From Pseudomonadota bacterium (GTDB lineage: Bacteria > Myxococcota_A > UBA796 > GCA-2862545): DNA of 43,531 nucleotides. Under the pieces are notes generated by a model. The model did not search any database. It saw only the letters and a program-made list of their open reading frames with translations, and was not told where the DNA came from. Both the position numbers and the translations under genes were made by a program. Location of the stretch: contig JAGSGY010000046.1 of NCBI GenBank assembly GCA_023954855.1, positions 1 through 43,531 of the forward strand. The letters are read 5' to 3'. The first letter of the stretch is position 1, and every line of letters starts with the position of its first letter. This document shows positions 25,409-34,095 of the stretch, in pieces.

Positions 25409-25852
25409 TCAGGGCGTCTTGGTCGCGGCTTCGAGCGGCACCAGGAGTGGGTAGACAAAGCGGGCCGGTGCCGACTTGCCGTCGACGATCATGTCGCTTC
25501 GGAAGTCGAAGGGCTCGAAGCGGAACTCTGGCTCGCCAACACAGGCGATGAAGGTCACCTTGGCATCGGTCATGGGCGGTGGCACGAGGACGTCGAGCGC
25601 GCCTGTACCCGCGTTCGGCGAGACGGCTGCGCTCGCCTTGATCTGGGCGGGCCACAGGTTCTCTCGCTTCGGCAGGCAGTCGCAGACCACGTCCTGAAGG
25701 GTCGTCAATGCGGGCCGCATCGCGCTCTCGAGCTGCTCGGCAGAGGGCGAGAATGGGCCCGCCCGCGTGGCAATCGGTAGGGTGTCCACGTCTGCGGTGC
25801 AGAAGGTCGGGGTGGCGGCCTCGACGGCGGTGATCAGGGCGAGCACAAGCAT
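25409..25852 (-). CDS. Small exported protein with cysteines
   Basis: 147 aa. GGAGGAG stands right before ATG 25852. MLVLALITAVEA then ATPTFC is a short, uncharged signal peptide. The mature protein has four cysteines (TFCTADVD, VVCDCLPKR, IACVGEP) and a beta-rich end, compatible with disulfides in the periplasm. TLQDVVCDCLPKRENLWPAQIK resembles the start of AgmX-type domains only loosely. Unknown function. Confidence 0.7.
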   Translation of the reverse strand: MLVLALITAVEAATPTFCTADVDTLPIATRAGPFSPSAEQLESAMRPALTTLQDVVCDCLPKRENLWPAQIKASAAVSPNAGTGALDVLVPPPMTDAKVTFIACVGEPEFRFEPFDFRSDMIVDGKSAPARFVYPLLVPLEAATKTP

Positions 25853-25929
25853 CTCTCCTCCGGGCTGGTGAGACAGCGGCGAAGAGCGAGGGTTCGCGCG
25901 GGTCGTTAGGGCCAGGCCTCGGAGGACGC

Positions 25930-26646
25930 ATGGGCATCGTGCTGCATCACTTCAAGGCGGACTGGGACGCGCCTCACCTGAGTCCGTTTTGCTTCAAGGC
26001 GGCGACCTTCCTTCGTCTCGCGGAACTCGACTACACGGTCACGGTGTGGAATCCGCAGAAGGCACCGAAGGGCAAGGCTCCGGTGGTCGAGCTCGATGGC
26101 GAGCTGATTGCCGACTCCAGCGTCATCGTCCGGCGTCTCACCGAGCACTTCGACCTGAAGCTCGACCTGGCGTATAGCCCCGCTGAGCTCGCGATGGGGC
26201 ACGCGGTTCGCCGCATGCTCGAGGAGCACACCTACTGGGCCCTCCTACATACGCGCTGGCTCGCAGACGAGGGCTGGGCGGTCTACCAACCGGTGATTGC
26301 GAGCTCGATCCCGCTTCCGGCTCTTCTCACCGGCCCATTGACCGCCTATCTGCGTCGTGGTGTGCGTCGGGCCAGTTGGGAACAAGGATTGGGAAGGCAT
26401 GCGCCCGATGAGATTGGCCGGCGTGCGATCGAGGATCTGTCGGCGGTCGAGGCACTGCTCGCAGACCGTGACTTTCTGCTTGGCGACACGCCGTGCAGCC
26501 ACGATGCGACGGTCTTCGCGTTTGTGCAGTGTCTGGTGCACCCGAAGTTTCCGAGCCCGGCCAGCGCGTACGCACAGCAGAGTGCGCCGCTCATGGGCTA
26601 TCTGGCGCGGGTTCGTGCCTCGGCCTGGCCTGACTGGTCGGCCTAG
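25930..26646 (+). CDS. Glutathione S-transferase-fold protein (FAXC/metaxin-like)
   Basis: 238 aa, with GGAGGA just upstream. The N-terminal thioredoxin-fold domain shows SPFCFKAATFLRLAELDY, GKAPVVELDGELIADSSVIVRRL; the Asp-Ser pair in ADSS binds the glutathione gamma-glutamate in GSTs. The C-terminal helical domain has the N-capping region FLLGDTPCSHDATVFAF. It resembles the 'failed axon connections'/metaxin branch of GSTs. Likely cytoplasmic; substrate unknown. Confidence 0.85.
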   Translation: MGIVLHHFKADWDAPHLSPFCFKAATFLRLAELDYTVTVWNPQKAPKGKAPVVELDGELIADSSVIVRRLTEHFDLKLDLAYSPAELAMGHAVRRMLEEHTYWALLHTRWLADEGWAVYQPVIASSIPLPALLTGPLTAYLRRGVRRASWEQGLGRHAPDEIGRRAIEDLSAVEALLADRDFLLGDTPCSHDATVFAFVQCLVHPKFPSPASAYAQQSAPLMGYLARVRASAWPDWSA

Positions 26647-26648
26647 CC

Positions 26649-27170
26649 CTACCAGAGACGGCCGGTCGACCACGCAATCATGGGCCGCATCATCATGCCG
26701 GTGTGCACCCAGCGCACGCTGCCATCGGGGTTCACGACGACGGTCGTGGGGAAGGCCGACACGCCGTAGTCCTCGAGCACCGAGCCCTCGGCCTGCAGCA
26801 CCGTGTAGGTGATGCCGAGGTCCTTCTTTGCGTGGCGGAGCTTTGCCGCCGGGCCATCTGCGGCGACGCCGAGCACCACCACGTCCGGGTGTGCTTCGGC
26901 AAAGGAAGAGAAGCTCGGGGCCTCGACGCGGCATGGTCCGCACCACGTCGCCCAGAAGTTCACGACCACCGTCTCGCCGCGAAAGTCCGAGAGACTGACG
27001 ACCTCGCCGTCCAGATTCGGAAGGGCGAAGTCGGGCGCGACATCGAGGTCGGGGGCGCGAACCCAGCTGACTGCGAACGCCACCACCAGGCCGACCACGA
27101 CGAGAATGCCCAGCTCGCGAGCCCAGCCGAGCACGCGCTGCATCTTGGTGGGGGTGGCCTTCTCTTCCAT
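26649..27170 (-). CDS. TlpA-like membrane-anchored thioredoxin
   Basis: 173 aa. One membrane helix (about 19-37) holds the C-terminal thioredoxin domain in the periplasm; the redox site is WCGPC (C77, C80), and FPTTVVVNPDG gives the cis-proline. TlpA/ResA-type proteins reduce disulfides in the envelope, for example in cytochrome c maturation. It lies 50 nt after the MFS gene on the same strand, with GAGGA before its ATG, so it may be transcribed from that gene's sigma54-like promoter. Confidence 0.9.
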   Translation of the reverse strand: MEEKATPTKMQRVLGWARELGILVVVGLVVAFAVSWVRAPDLDVAPDFALPNLDGEVVSLSDFRGETVVVNFWATWCGPCRVEAPSFSSFAEAHPDVVVLGVAADGPAAKLRHAKKDLGITYTVLQAEGSVLEDYGVSAFPTTVVVNPDGSVRWVHTGMMMRPMIAWSTGRLW

Positions 27171-27220
27171 CGGTGTCCTCGTCGAGTCTTCTCTCTATCG
27201 CGGACGGGGCGAGGGGGTGG

Positions 27221-28528
27221 CTAGGCGAGCTCGTCGAGCAGGGCCTGGTGCGCCTTGCGGGTGAGCGGCGGCAGCAGGAAGGCACCGATGGCTGCGGCGA
27301 TCAGCACTGCGGCGGGCATAGGGCCGATCATCACCCGCACGGCCATGACTGCCCGCTCGGACTGCACTTCGGCGCCCTCGACGTAGCCGGCGAACTGTAG
27401 GCCCATGCCGAGGCTCCACAGTGCGACGGCGGTGGCGGCCTTCTCGAGGAAAGTCATCATGCCGTAGAAGGCGCCAGCGCGATCGACGCCGTTCTGCACG
27501 CGGTCGGCCTCGACCACGTCGGGAAGCATGCTCCACGGAAGCACGTGGGCGGCGGCCACGCCGGGTCCGGTGAGGGCGCCGAGAATGAGTGCAGCGGTGA
27601 CGCCGTCGGTGGGAACCAGCGACAACGCGATCATCACCAGCGCCCATGCGCCGATCATCCAGGTGTAGGCGACGTGCTTCTCCATCTTGCGGCTGATCAT
27701 GACAACGACGGGGATGGTCACGAGCGCCGAGATCTGGATCGCTGCGAACAGCGCATCGACCAGGTGCGGCGCATGCAGGTGGTGCTCGACGTAGAAGGGG
27801 ACAAGGGCCGAGAGCACGGCAATACACGTCCACGCGGCAAGGAACAGGGCTGCGGTGCGGCGGAAGGCCTGCACCTCGAGCACCGTCCACATGGACGGCG
27901 TCTCCGGCGGCTCTTCCGGCGGAATGTCGAGTCCGCGGGTCGCCCGCAGCATGACGACGAGTCCCGGAATCATCAGCAGCCCGAGGACTGCGCCCGCGTA
28001 GCCCCACTCCCCGGTGATGTCGCGCATCATCGGCAGTCCGATACCTGCGACGATGCCGCCGACCATCGACCAGGACATGCGGGCTGCGTTGAGCTGGGTG
28101 CGCTCGTCGTAGTCTTGCGTGAGGACCGGGGTGAGCGCGCCGTAGGGCACCACGACGCTCGTGTAGGCCGTGTTGTAGAGCACGAGCAGCACCGCGTAGG
28201 CGCCTGCTGCGGCCCAGCCCGACAGCGGCATTCCCCACCAGATGGCGCCGAACAGCAGGATGAACGGCATGCTGCCGCCCGCAATCCAAGGGCGGCGCGC
28301 CCCCATGGACGTCTTGGTGCGGTCCGAGAGGCGGCCGACGAGCGGGTCGCTCACCGCGTCCCAGAGCTTGCCGACCAGCAGCACGGTACCTGCGACCGCG
28401 GGCGTGAGGTGTGCCGCGTCGACCAGGTACTTCAGCAGGAAGAACATCACCGCCGTGTTGGCGATGGCCAGCGAGAAGGCGGCGGCTCCGTAGCCGTGTT
28501 TGACGCGTGATGAGAGTGACTGGGCCAT
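27221..28528 (-). CDS. MFS transporter, GPH (MelB-like) family
   Basis: 435 aa, about twelve membrane helices. WDAVSDPLVGRLSDRTKT and GARRPWIAGG between helices 2 and 3 are the signature of glycoside-pentoside-hexuronide:cation symporters. It likely takes up or releases a sugar-like compound together with a cation. GGAGG (28540-28536) stands seven bases before the ATG, and a sigma54-like -24/-12 element lies 40 nt before it (28568-28553). The TlpA gene follows. Confidence 0.88.
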   Translation of the reverse strand: MAQSLSSRVKHGYGAAAFSLAIANTAVMFFLLKYLVDAAHLTPAVAGTVLLVGKLWDAVSDPLVGRLSDRTKTSMGARRPWIAGGSMPFILLFGAIWWGMPLSGWAAAGAYAVLLVLYNTAYTSVVVPYGALTPVLTQDYDERTQLNAARMSWSMVGGIVAGIGLPMMRDITGEWGYAGAVLGLLMIPGLVVMLRATRGLDIPPEEPPETPSMWTVLEVQAFRRTAALFLAAWTCIAVLSALVPFYVEHHLHAPHLVDALFAAIQISALVTIPVVVMISRKMEKHVAYTWMIGAWALVMIALSLVPTDGVTAALILGALTGPGVAAAHVLPWSMLPDVVEADRVQNGVDRAGAFYGMMTFLEKAATAVALWSLGMGLQFAGYVEGAEVQSERAVMAVRVMIGPMPAAVLIAAAIGAFLLPPLTRKAHQALLDELA

Positions 28529-28552
28529 GAGGGCACCTCCGGCCGGTCAGGT

Positions 28553-28568
28553 TGCACAGGGTATGCCA
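28553..28568 (-). promoter_or_regulatory. Sigma54-like -24/-12 promoter of the MFS gene
   Basis: Minus strand TGGCATA-CCCT-GTGCA. The GG and GC dinucleotides are 12 bases apart as required; one mismatch to TTGCA in the -12 part. The -24 T is 40 nt before the ATG. Confidence 0.55.
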
Positions 28569-28707
28569 TGTGCTCATTCAGGTACAGCCCGGCCGAGGCC
28601 AACCCGATCATCCGCTTGTGGACGGCGTGATCGAGAAGCGACCTGGCGGTCGACTCGGAGAGGTTGATGCGGTGGGTGGTGTCGATCGTGGACGCTGTCC
28701 TGGAGGC

Positions 28708-28725
28708 TGTCGTCGATAGATGACG
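28708..28725. promoter_or_regulatory. Imperfect dyad, possible activator site
   Basis: TGTCGTCGATAGATGACG; matches the dyad at 34096-34113 at 12 of 18 positions, including TGTC and TGAC at the ends and GAT in the centre. Its centre is about 84 nt upstream of the -24 element at 28800, a usual position for an enhancer of a sigma54 promoter. Confidence 0.35.
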
Positions 28726-28799
28726 CTTTGTCGGTGGGTTGTCTTGCGTTACCGCTCGTGAATGCCGATGAATAGGGCGTTCCGAGGACTTTCCTGGTG

Positions 28800-28815
28800 T
28801 GGCATGGCTCTCGCA
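28800..28815 (+). promoter_or_regulatory. Sigma54-like -24/-12 promoter of the exported-protein genes
   Basis: TGGCATG-GCTC-TCGCA with correct GG/GC spacing. One mismatch to TTGCA. The -24 T is 38 nt before the ATG at 28838; AGGAGGT (28828-28834) lies between. Confidence 0.6.
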
Positions 28816-28837
28816 AAGGGTCTTGGCAGGAGGTCCA

Positions 28838-29410
28838 ATGCTCTCATTCCTACTGGTCACCGCCGCACTCGCCGCCCCCCCAAACTCCACGCTCGAAGGT
28901 CCGGGTGGCGCGCTCACCTGGACGACGACTCCATCGGCGGCGGGCCTGGTGATCGCCGGCTCCTCGCCGAAGTGGAAGGTCACGCATCAGGCTGGCGCGG
29001 ACTTCACGCCCAAGCACACCGAGCGGGTTGACGCAACGGGAACCAAGGTGGTCGTGGCCTACCGTCCCGACGGTGCGACGGTCACCTTCGAGGACCGCGT
29101 CGTGCAGATTGACGAGGACGGCCTCTGGGATGGCGACACGCTCGATGTACGACTCGGCTCGCTCATCGTCGCCGACCGGGTCGAGCAGCGCTTTCGCATG
29201 ATCGACTCGAGCTCCGGCAAGGTCTACGGCTTCGACAGCCAGCTGGTTGGCGAGGAGTCCTGCGGTGCCTCGGCTTGCGCTCACGTGCTCGTTCAGCTGA
29301 CCGGCATGCTGCGCTGGGTCGGTCCCAGCTTTCACTACTGGTACGCCGAAGACGGTCGACTGCTGAAGTTCGACGGTCCCGCCGGAACCTTCATCGCCCC
29401 TGGAGTTTGA
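28838..29410 (+). CDS. Exported protein, first gene of sigma54-like operon
   Basis: 190 aa; AGGAGGT four bases before ATG 28838 fixes this start over a longer frame. MLSFLLVTAALA then APPNST is a short uncharged signal peptide. The rest is beta-rich: ALTWTTTPSAAGLVIAG, TKVVVAYRPDGATVTFED, SLIVADRVEQRFRMID, and ends FDGPAGTFIAPGV. One cysteine pair (ESCGASACAH). No family recognised; probably periplasmic. The next gene begins one base after its stop codon's last base plus one, so both are one transcript under the promoter at 28800. Confidence 0.75.
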   Translation: MLSFLLVTAALAAPPNSTLEGPGGALTWTTTPSAAGLVIAGSSPKWKVTHQAGADFTPKHTERVDATGTKVVVAYRPDGATVTFEDRVVQIDEDGLWDGDTLDVRLGSLIVADRVEQRFRMIDSSSGKVYGFDSQLVGEESCGASACAHVLVQLTGMLRWVGPSFHYWYAEDGRLLKFDGPAGTFIAPGV

Positions 29411-29411
29411 G

Positions 29412-30281
29412 ATGACTGCCTTGCTTCTTCTTGCCGCCCTCGCCTCCGCTCAAGAGGTCTCCCCCGAACCCCAGGCCGTCGAGTCTGCGGATGCCACGGA
29501 TGGTGTTCACATCTGGGCCCAGCAGCGCGTCGCCGTAGCCGGCTGGCCACAGGGCGCGATGAGCGACACGCGGGTTCAGGTCCGTGCGCCCATGCATCGC
29601 TCGAAGTCGGTCCTGTTTCAGGACACCTACGCCGGCGCGGGCATGCGAGCTGCGGTGACGCCCGCGTTCACGGCGGTGGGTCCGCGCCTGTCCATCGCGC
29701 CGCTCGACATCTTTGACCTCGACGTCCAGGCTTCGTACATCCGCTACTACGGCGGAAAGGGCATCGGCCTGATCGCGTTCCCGGAGACGGCTCACAAGCT
29801 CGAGTCCGACCGAGAGGGCCGTGCGTCGACCAAGGGTGATGCACTCCAGGTGACGGCTGCGCCTACGCTCAAGCTCAAGCTCGGGCCGATCATCGCCTTC
29901 GATTCGTGGACCTTCGGATACACCTCGATCGCGCCGGGTCAGGCTCATGACGAGGAGATGGTCTACGAGCCGTACTCGGACCTGGTGGTCGAGTGGAACG
30001 ACATCACTATCGAGCAGCAGGGTGCGGTGATCTACGAGATCGTCCCCGATGAGGGAGCGGCCTTCTTCTGGGCCGGTGTCACCGCCCGCGATCGGTTGGC
30101 GGTGCGCTCGCAGGATCGCAGCACCACGGCGGGCCTCGTGCTCCGCGGTCGCCCCGCAAAGGGCAAGGCGATGCCGACGATCACCGGTCAGGCGCTGATG
30201 TACCTCAACGATGCGGACCGGGTCGGCATGGCGCCGAGCCTCGCGTTGCTCGCGGACTGGAAGCTCGCGAAGGCGCTGTGA
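29412..30281 (+). CDS. Probable outer-membrane beta-barrel protein
   Basis: 289 aa, GGAG shortly before ATG 29412. MTALLLLAALASA then QEVSPE is the signal peptide. After a short linker come alternating amphipathic strands (VDVQASYIRYYGG-like, LQVTAAPTLKLKLGPIIAFDSWTFGYT, MPTITGQALMYLN, LALLADWKLAKAL) as in outer-membrane barrels of about ten to twelve strands. It could be the outer-membrane partner of the exported protein encoded before it. Its TGA abuts the stop of the convergent kinase gene. Confidence 0.7.
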   Translation: MTALLLLAALASAQEVSPEPQAVESADATDGVHIWAQQRVAVAGWPQGAMSDTRVQVRAPMHRSKSVLFQDTYAGAGMRAAVTPAFTAVGPRLSIAPLDIFDLDVQASYIRYYGGKGIGLIAFPETAHKLESDREGRASTKGDALQVTAAPTLKLKLGPIIAFDSWTFGYTSIAPGQAHDEEMVYEPYSDLVVEWNDITIEQQGAVIYEIVPDEGAAFFWAGVTARDRLAVRSQDRSTTAGLVLRGRPAKGKAMPTITGQALMYLNDADRVGMAPSLALLADWKLAKAL

Positions 30282-32543
30282 TCAGGCCGAGAGCGGCTCG
30301 TCGGTGCAGACTCTAAAGCCGACGAAGCTGTAGCGGAAGTCCGCCTGGATGCCCGAGCGGCAGGCACAACGACAGTCGTCTTGGTCGTCTCCCCAGGTTC
30401 CGCCGCGAATCACCAGCTGGCCCTCGTCGTACATCGAGGAGGTCCACTCGCGCATGCCGCCAGCGGTGTCTCGGAGTCCGTACACGCTCTCGTCGATAGG
30501 GTAGTCATCGACCTTCCACGGCCTCGGCGCGCCGGGCTTGGACTGACGCATGTGCGCATAGGTCGGGTCGAAGCCGGGGCCCCAGGGAAAGGAGCGGCCG
30601 TCAACGCCGCGCGAGGACTTCTCCCACTCCTCTTCGGTGGGCAGTCGGATGCGGCGGCCTTCCTTAACGGAGCGCCAGGCGCAGTAGGCCTCGATGTCGG
30701 CCAGGTGGACTGCGAATGCGGGCCAGTCCGGGTCCCAGCCGGGTGGCAGCTGCCAGACCCCGTCGACGTACTGCCAGTACGTGGCGCCCTGTCCGAAGAA
30801 GCCGGCCTCGCCAGGGGCGTGGGCGCGACCGGTCTCCTCGTCGAGGTCGTTGAGAAAGGCCAGGTACTGCCTGGAGGTCACGCAGGTTCGCCCGATGAAC
30901 AGGTCGATGATGTACGGCTCGCAAGGCTCCAGCGGCTGGCGTGCCTTCGGATCGCCACCCATCAAGAACGACCCGGCGGGCACATGCACCATGCCTTCGC
31001 CGATGGCGTCATCCGTGAAGAGCGTGAGGTGTCCGACGTGGAGGGCGCCCCGCTCCAGCAGGACCGCGTAGGGCGTGTCCCGGCGACCGGGTGCGGACAC
31101 GGTGATGCGGTAGCTGCCGGGTGGCAGGGCATGCTGATCGATCGGCAGCGCGAGAGTCTCGACGAGCTCCGGGACCAGGCGGCGCTCGAAGTCGACGTAG
31201 CGCTCGACCTTCGCGGTAGCCTCGGGGTGGTCACAGGTGAGCGAAAGCGATGCAGGCGCGTCGAGCATCGCGGTGTACGGGCCGTCGGCGTCCCACTTGC
31301 GTACGCGGTGCGACGAAACGGCCGCGAAGATCGGCTCCTTCTGCTCTTCTGCTCGACGCATGCGGGCCCACCACAGCTCGGCGAGCAGGCCATGGGCGCG
31401 ACCGTCGCCGGAGAGCGTCGACGCGAGGGTGGCCGCCTCGGCCGCCTCCATCCACAGCTGCTCTTGTTGAAGCTCGAGGGCAGTGGCTCGGTCCTTTGCC
31501 ATCCACCCTGGACGCTTCTGGGCGATGGAGGCGTGGCCCGGGATCTTAGCGATCAGCACGCCAGCCGCGCGTAGCTCGGCCTCGCGGCGGGTCGAGAGGT
31601 CGCGCAACCTCGCCATGTCCGCGCGCACGCCGGTGAGCAGGCGTTCGGCCTCATGGGCTCGTCGGGTTCGGGTGGCCTGTCCGGTGAGGATGCGCTGGAG
31701 CTTGGCGGTCCAGGTCTGGATGTCGTCGCGGTCCGTGCTGAGGCCGCTGGCGAGCCAGGCATCGATGGCGGGGTCGATGTCGACGTGCACGCCGACCGCC
31801 TCGATGGGCGTGTCCCTCCAGCGAGCGATGTAGCTTCCGAGGGGCTCGTCGGTTCGGCGCGGGCGCAGGCGACGCAGCGTGAGCAGCTCCCAGGCCATCG
31901 CGGCGAGCGCATACACGTCAGCGGCCTTGCTCGCGGACTCTCCGTGCAGGCACTCAGGTGCGGCATAGCCCGGGTGTCCGGTGAAGCCGGCCTTACTGTG
32001 GAGGCCGGACCAGTCGAGGAGGTAGGGCTCTCCGGCTTCACCCACGCCGACATTGGCCGGGTGTACATCGCCGTGGATCAGGTCGCGCTCATGGGCTGCA
32101 CCGACGGCGCCGCAGAGCGCGTGGATCAGCTGCAGGCGACGTTCGATGGGCCAGGTGCTGTGGGCGCGAACCCACTGCGTCCACAGCGCGTCGAGGGTCT
32201 GGGCTGGCGCGAGGCGGTACTCGACGCAGAGCAGACCCTGGGCGGCGGTCACGCGGTGCACGGGCAACACGGCAGGGTGTGAGAGCGATGCGGTGAGCTG
32301 GGCTTCCTTGAGCAGCATCTCACGGGCTTCGGAGCCGCCGTCTGGGTTCGAGACCTTCACCGCAACGATGCGGTCGAGGACGGGATCCTTGGCACGAAAG
32401 ACCGTACCGGTCGCGCCGCGTCCGAGCACCCCGAGTGGCTCGAGGCCGAGGTCCATCGGCAGCTGTGCTTCGTCGACGGTGTGACCGCCGGAGCGGCCGG
32501 TCCCGGGGACGAGCTGATCGAGCATGTCTTCGAAGCTACTCAT
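30282..32543 (-). CDS. Atypical Ser/Thr kinase fused to SUMF1 (FGE-sulfatase) domain
   Basis: 753 aa, soluble. Kinase domain at 30-290: GRGATGTVF (41-49), K63, then HGDVHPAN (157-164) in place of HRDxKxxN and DWS (177-179) in place of DFG; the catalytic Asp, Asn and metal Asp are kept. Residues 290-450 are helical, then a PEGA-like beta segment (HALPPGSYRITVSAPGRR), and from about 515 to 750 a formylglycine-generating-enzyme/SUMF1 domain (VHVPAGSFLMGGD, LPTEEEWEKSSRG, IRGGTWGDD, VGFRVC). The second catalytic cysteine position of FGE is probably Asp, so the SUMF1 part may bind rather than modify. It overlaps the activator gene by 8 nt and probably sends it signals. Confidence 0.88.
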   Translation of the reverse strand: MSSFEDMLDQLVPGTGRSGGHTVDEAQLPMDLGLEPLGVLGRGATGTVFRAKDPVLDRIVAVKVSNPDGGSEAREMLLKEAQLTASLSHPAVLPVHRVTAAQGLLCVEYRLAPAQTLDALWTQWVRAHSTWPIERRLQLIHALCGAVGAAHERDLIHGDVHPANVGVGEAGEPYLLDWSGLHSKAGFTGHPGYAAPECLHGESASKAADVYALAAMAWELLTLRRLRPRRTDEPLGSYIARWRDTPIEAVGVHVDIDPAIDAWLASGLSTDRDDIQTWTAKLQRILTGQATRTRRAHEAERLLTGVRADMARLRDLSTRREAELRAAGVLIAKIPGHASIAQKRPGWMAKDRATALELQQEQLWMEAAEAATLASTLSGDGRAHGLLAELWWARMRRAEEQKEPIFAAVSSHRVRKWDADGPYTAMLDAPASLSLTCDHPEATAKVERYVDFERRLVPELVETLALPIDQHALPPGSYRITVSAPGRRDTPYAVLLERGALHVGHLTLFTDDAIGEGMVHVPAGSFLMGGDPKARQPLEPCEPYIIDLFIGRTCVTSRQYLAFLNDLDEETGRAHAPGEAGFFGQGATYWQYVDGVWQLPPGWDPDWPAFAVHLADIEAYCAWRSVKEGRRIRLPTEEEWEKSSRGVDGRSFPWGPGFDPTYAHMRQSKPGAPRPWKVDDYPIDESVYGLRDTAGGMREWTSSMYDEGQLVIRGGTWGDDQDDCRCACRSGIQADFRYSFVGFRVCTDEPLSA

Positions 32544-34086
32544 CTTCGTCCCAGCGCGACATCAGCCGATGCAGCCACTGTCGCGACACGCCGAGCTGGG
32601 TGGCGGTGCGGGTTCTGTGCCCGTCGTTCTCGGCGAGAGCGGCCTCGACCATGCGCCGCTGAAAGCGGTCGACTTCGCCCTGCAGGTCGGTGCTGGGGAT
32701 CGCACCGGACGAGGTCGCCGCCGGTCCGCTGTCGGGACCGAGATGCTCCGGACCGATTGTGCTCGCCCGTGTGGACACGGCGCGTGCGATGGCGGTGCGG
32801 ATCACGTTGTTCAGCTCGCGCACGTTGCCGGGCCAGCCGCGCGTACCGAGCGCCTTCAGTGCGGCGTCCGAGATCGACAGCTTGATGCCGCCGCCGAGCT
32901 CCTTGAGATTCCGCGTCAGCAGGTGGTCGGCCAGGGCAGGCACGTCGGTGCGACGGGTACGCAAGGGCGGTGTCTTCAGTACGCATGCGCCGAGCCGGTA
33001 GTAGAGGTCCTCGCGAAACTCGCCGCGACCCTCGGCGGTGTCGAGGTCGCGATTGGTGGCTGCGACGACACGGCCGTCGAAGCGCATGGTGCGCTGGCCG
33101 CCGACGCGTTCGTAGGTCCCTTCTTGAAGCAGACGAAGCAGCTTGACCTGTAGCGCCGGGGGCAGCTCGCCCACCTCGTCGAGGAACAGGGTTCCGCCGC
33201 GGACGCGCTCGACCAGGCCTTCCTTCTGGCGGTCGGCGCCGGTGAAGGCCCCGCGCTCGTGCCCGAACAAAGTGGACTCTGCGAGCTCAGCGGGGATGGC
33301 GCCGCAGTTCACGGCGACAAAGGACTTGTTCGCTCGCGGCGAGAGGTCGTGCAGCGCGCGGGCCGCCGACTCCTTGCCGGTGCCGCTCTCGCCGAGGATG
33401 AGGGCAGGCCAAGGCATGGGCGCGAAGGCGCGCAGCTGGTCGAAGAGCTCACCCATCACGGGACTATCGCCGACGATGCCGGGCACGGGTTGGGAGGGCC
33501 GCTTGCGTCGCTTCTTCTCGGCGGGCTTGAGCATCGGTGCCGTCAGCCTCGCGAGAGCCGTCAGCCGCATGCGCTGCGAGGACGAGAAGCGTCCCGGATC
33601 TTCGCCGTCCGCGAGGTAGAGCACGCCAGCGTCCCCGACCGGAATGCAGCCCACCGACCGCAGGGCGTAGGCCTGCACACTCGATGACGAGAGAAAGCGC
33701 GCATCGTTCTGGGCGTCGTCGGACCACGCCGCGCGGCCCTGCTCGACCACCTCGCCGAGCATCGTGCCCGAGATGGCGGCTGGGTCTGGGGGATGGGCGT
33801 CATCACCCGCGAGGGCACGGAACGAGACCGTCCCACTGCCGGGCTTCTTGTCCCAGAGCAGGGCCCAGGCCACGGGTGCGCCCGTCTCTTCCTGTGCAAT
33901 GCGGACGAGCGCTTGCAGGGTCGAGGTGGTGTCGCCGGCGGCGATCAGGGTGGGCAGATGGCTCTGGGCCCAGGCCAGTGCCTCGCTCGCGAGTGCAAGG
34001 CGACGAAAGTCATCGGCCAGCGTGCGGTAGAGGGACGGATCAAGAGCTTCAAGCTGCGTCAATGCAGGGGGAAGTGTGATGTGCAT
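32536..34086 (-). CDS. Sigma54-dependent transcription activator, GAF-AAA+-Fis
   Basis: 516 aa from ATG 34086; the longer frame upstream has no homology. Residues about 45-185 are a GAF-like sensor domain; 205-440 the AAA+ domain with Walker A GESGTGKE (232-239), the sigma54-contacting loop GAFTGA (279-284) and Walker B TLFLDEVGELP (299-309), and R-fingers beyond; 472-516 a Fis-type helix-turn-helix (AATQLGVSRQWLHRLM-like). It hydrolyses ATP to open sigma54-RNA polymerase promoters. No phosphoreceiver domain. Three sigma54-like promoters lie within 6 kb, and a dyad is 10 nt before its own start. The kinase-SUMF1 gene overlaps its 3' end. Confidence 0.93.
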   Translation of the reverse strand: MHITLPPALTQLEALDPSLYRTLADDFRRLALASEALAWAQSHLPTLIAAGDTTSTLQALVRIAQEETGAPVAWALLWDKKPGSGTVSFRALAGDDAHPPDPAAISGTMLGEVVEQGRAAWSDDAQNDARFLSSSSVQAYALRSVGCIPVGDAGVLYLADGEDPGRFSSSQRMRLTALARLTAPMLKPAEKKRRKRPSQPVPGIVGDSPVMGELFDQLRAFAPMPWPALILGESGTGKESAARALHDLSPRANKSFVAVNCGAIPAELAESTLFGHERGAFTGADRQKEGLVERVRGGTLFLDEVGELPPALQVKLLRLLQEGTYERVGGQRTMRFDGRVVAATNRDLDTAEGRGEFREDLYYRLGACVLKTPPLRTRRTDVPALADHLLTRNLKELGGGIKLSISDAALKALGTRGWPGNVRELNNVIRTAIARAVSTRASTIGPEHLGPDSGPAATSSGAIPSTDLQGEVDRFQRRMVEAALAENDGHRTRTATQLGVSRQWLHRLMSRWDEDE

Positions 34087-34095
34087 GCGGCAAGG

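Larger units (their letters stand above)
28529..28837. other. 309-nt divergent regulatory region without gene
   Basis: Between the MFS gene (minus) and the exported-protein gene (plus). It holds two sigma54-like promoters pointing outwards (28553-28568 minus, 28800-28815 plus), an imperfect dyad at 28708-28725 and the word TCGTGAAT at 28756-28763. The frames that cross it have no gene-like features. Confidence 0.6.

Noticed and set aside
28447-28983. 178-aa minus frame over the divergent promoter region
   Set aside because: Crosses both genes' starts and both promoters, with no recognised protein features.
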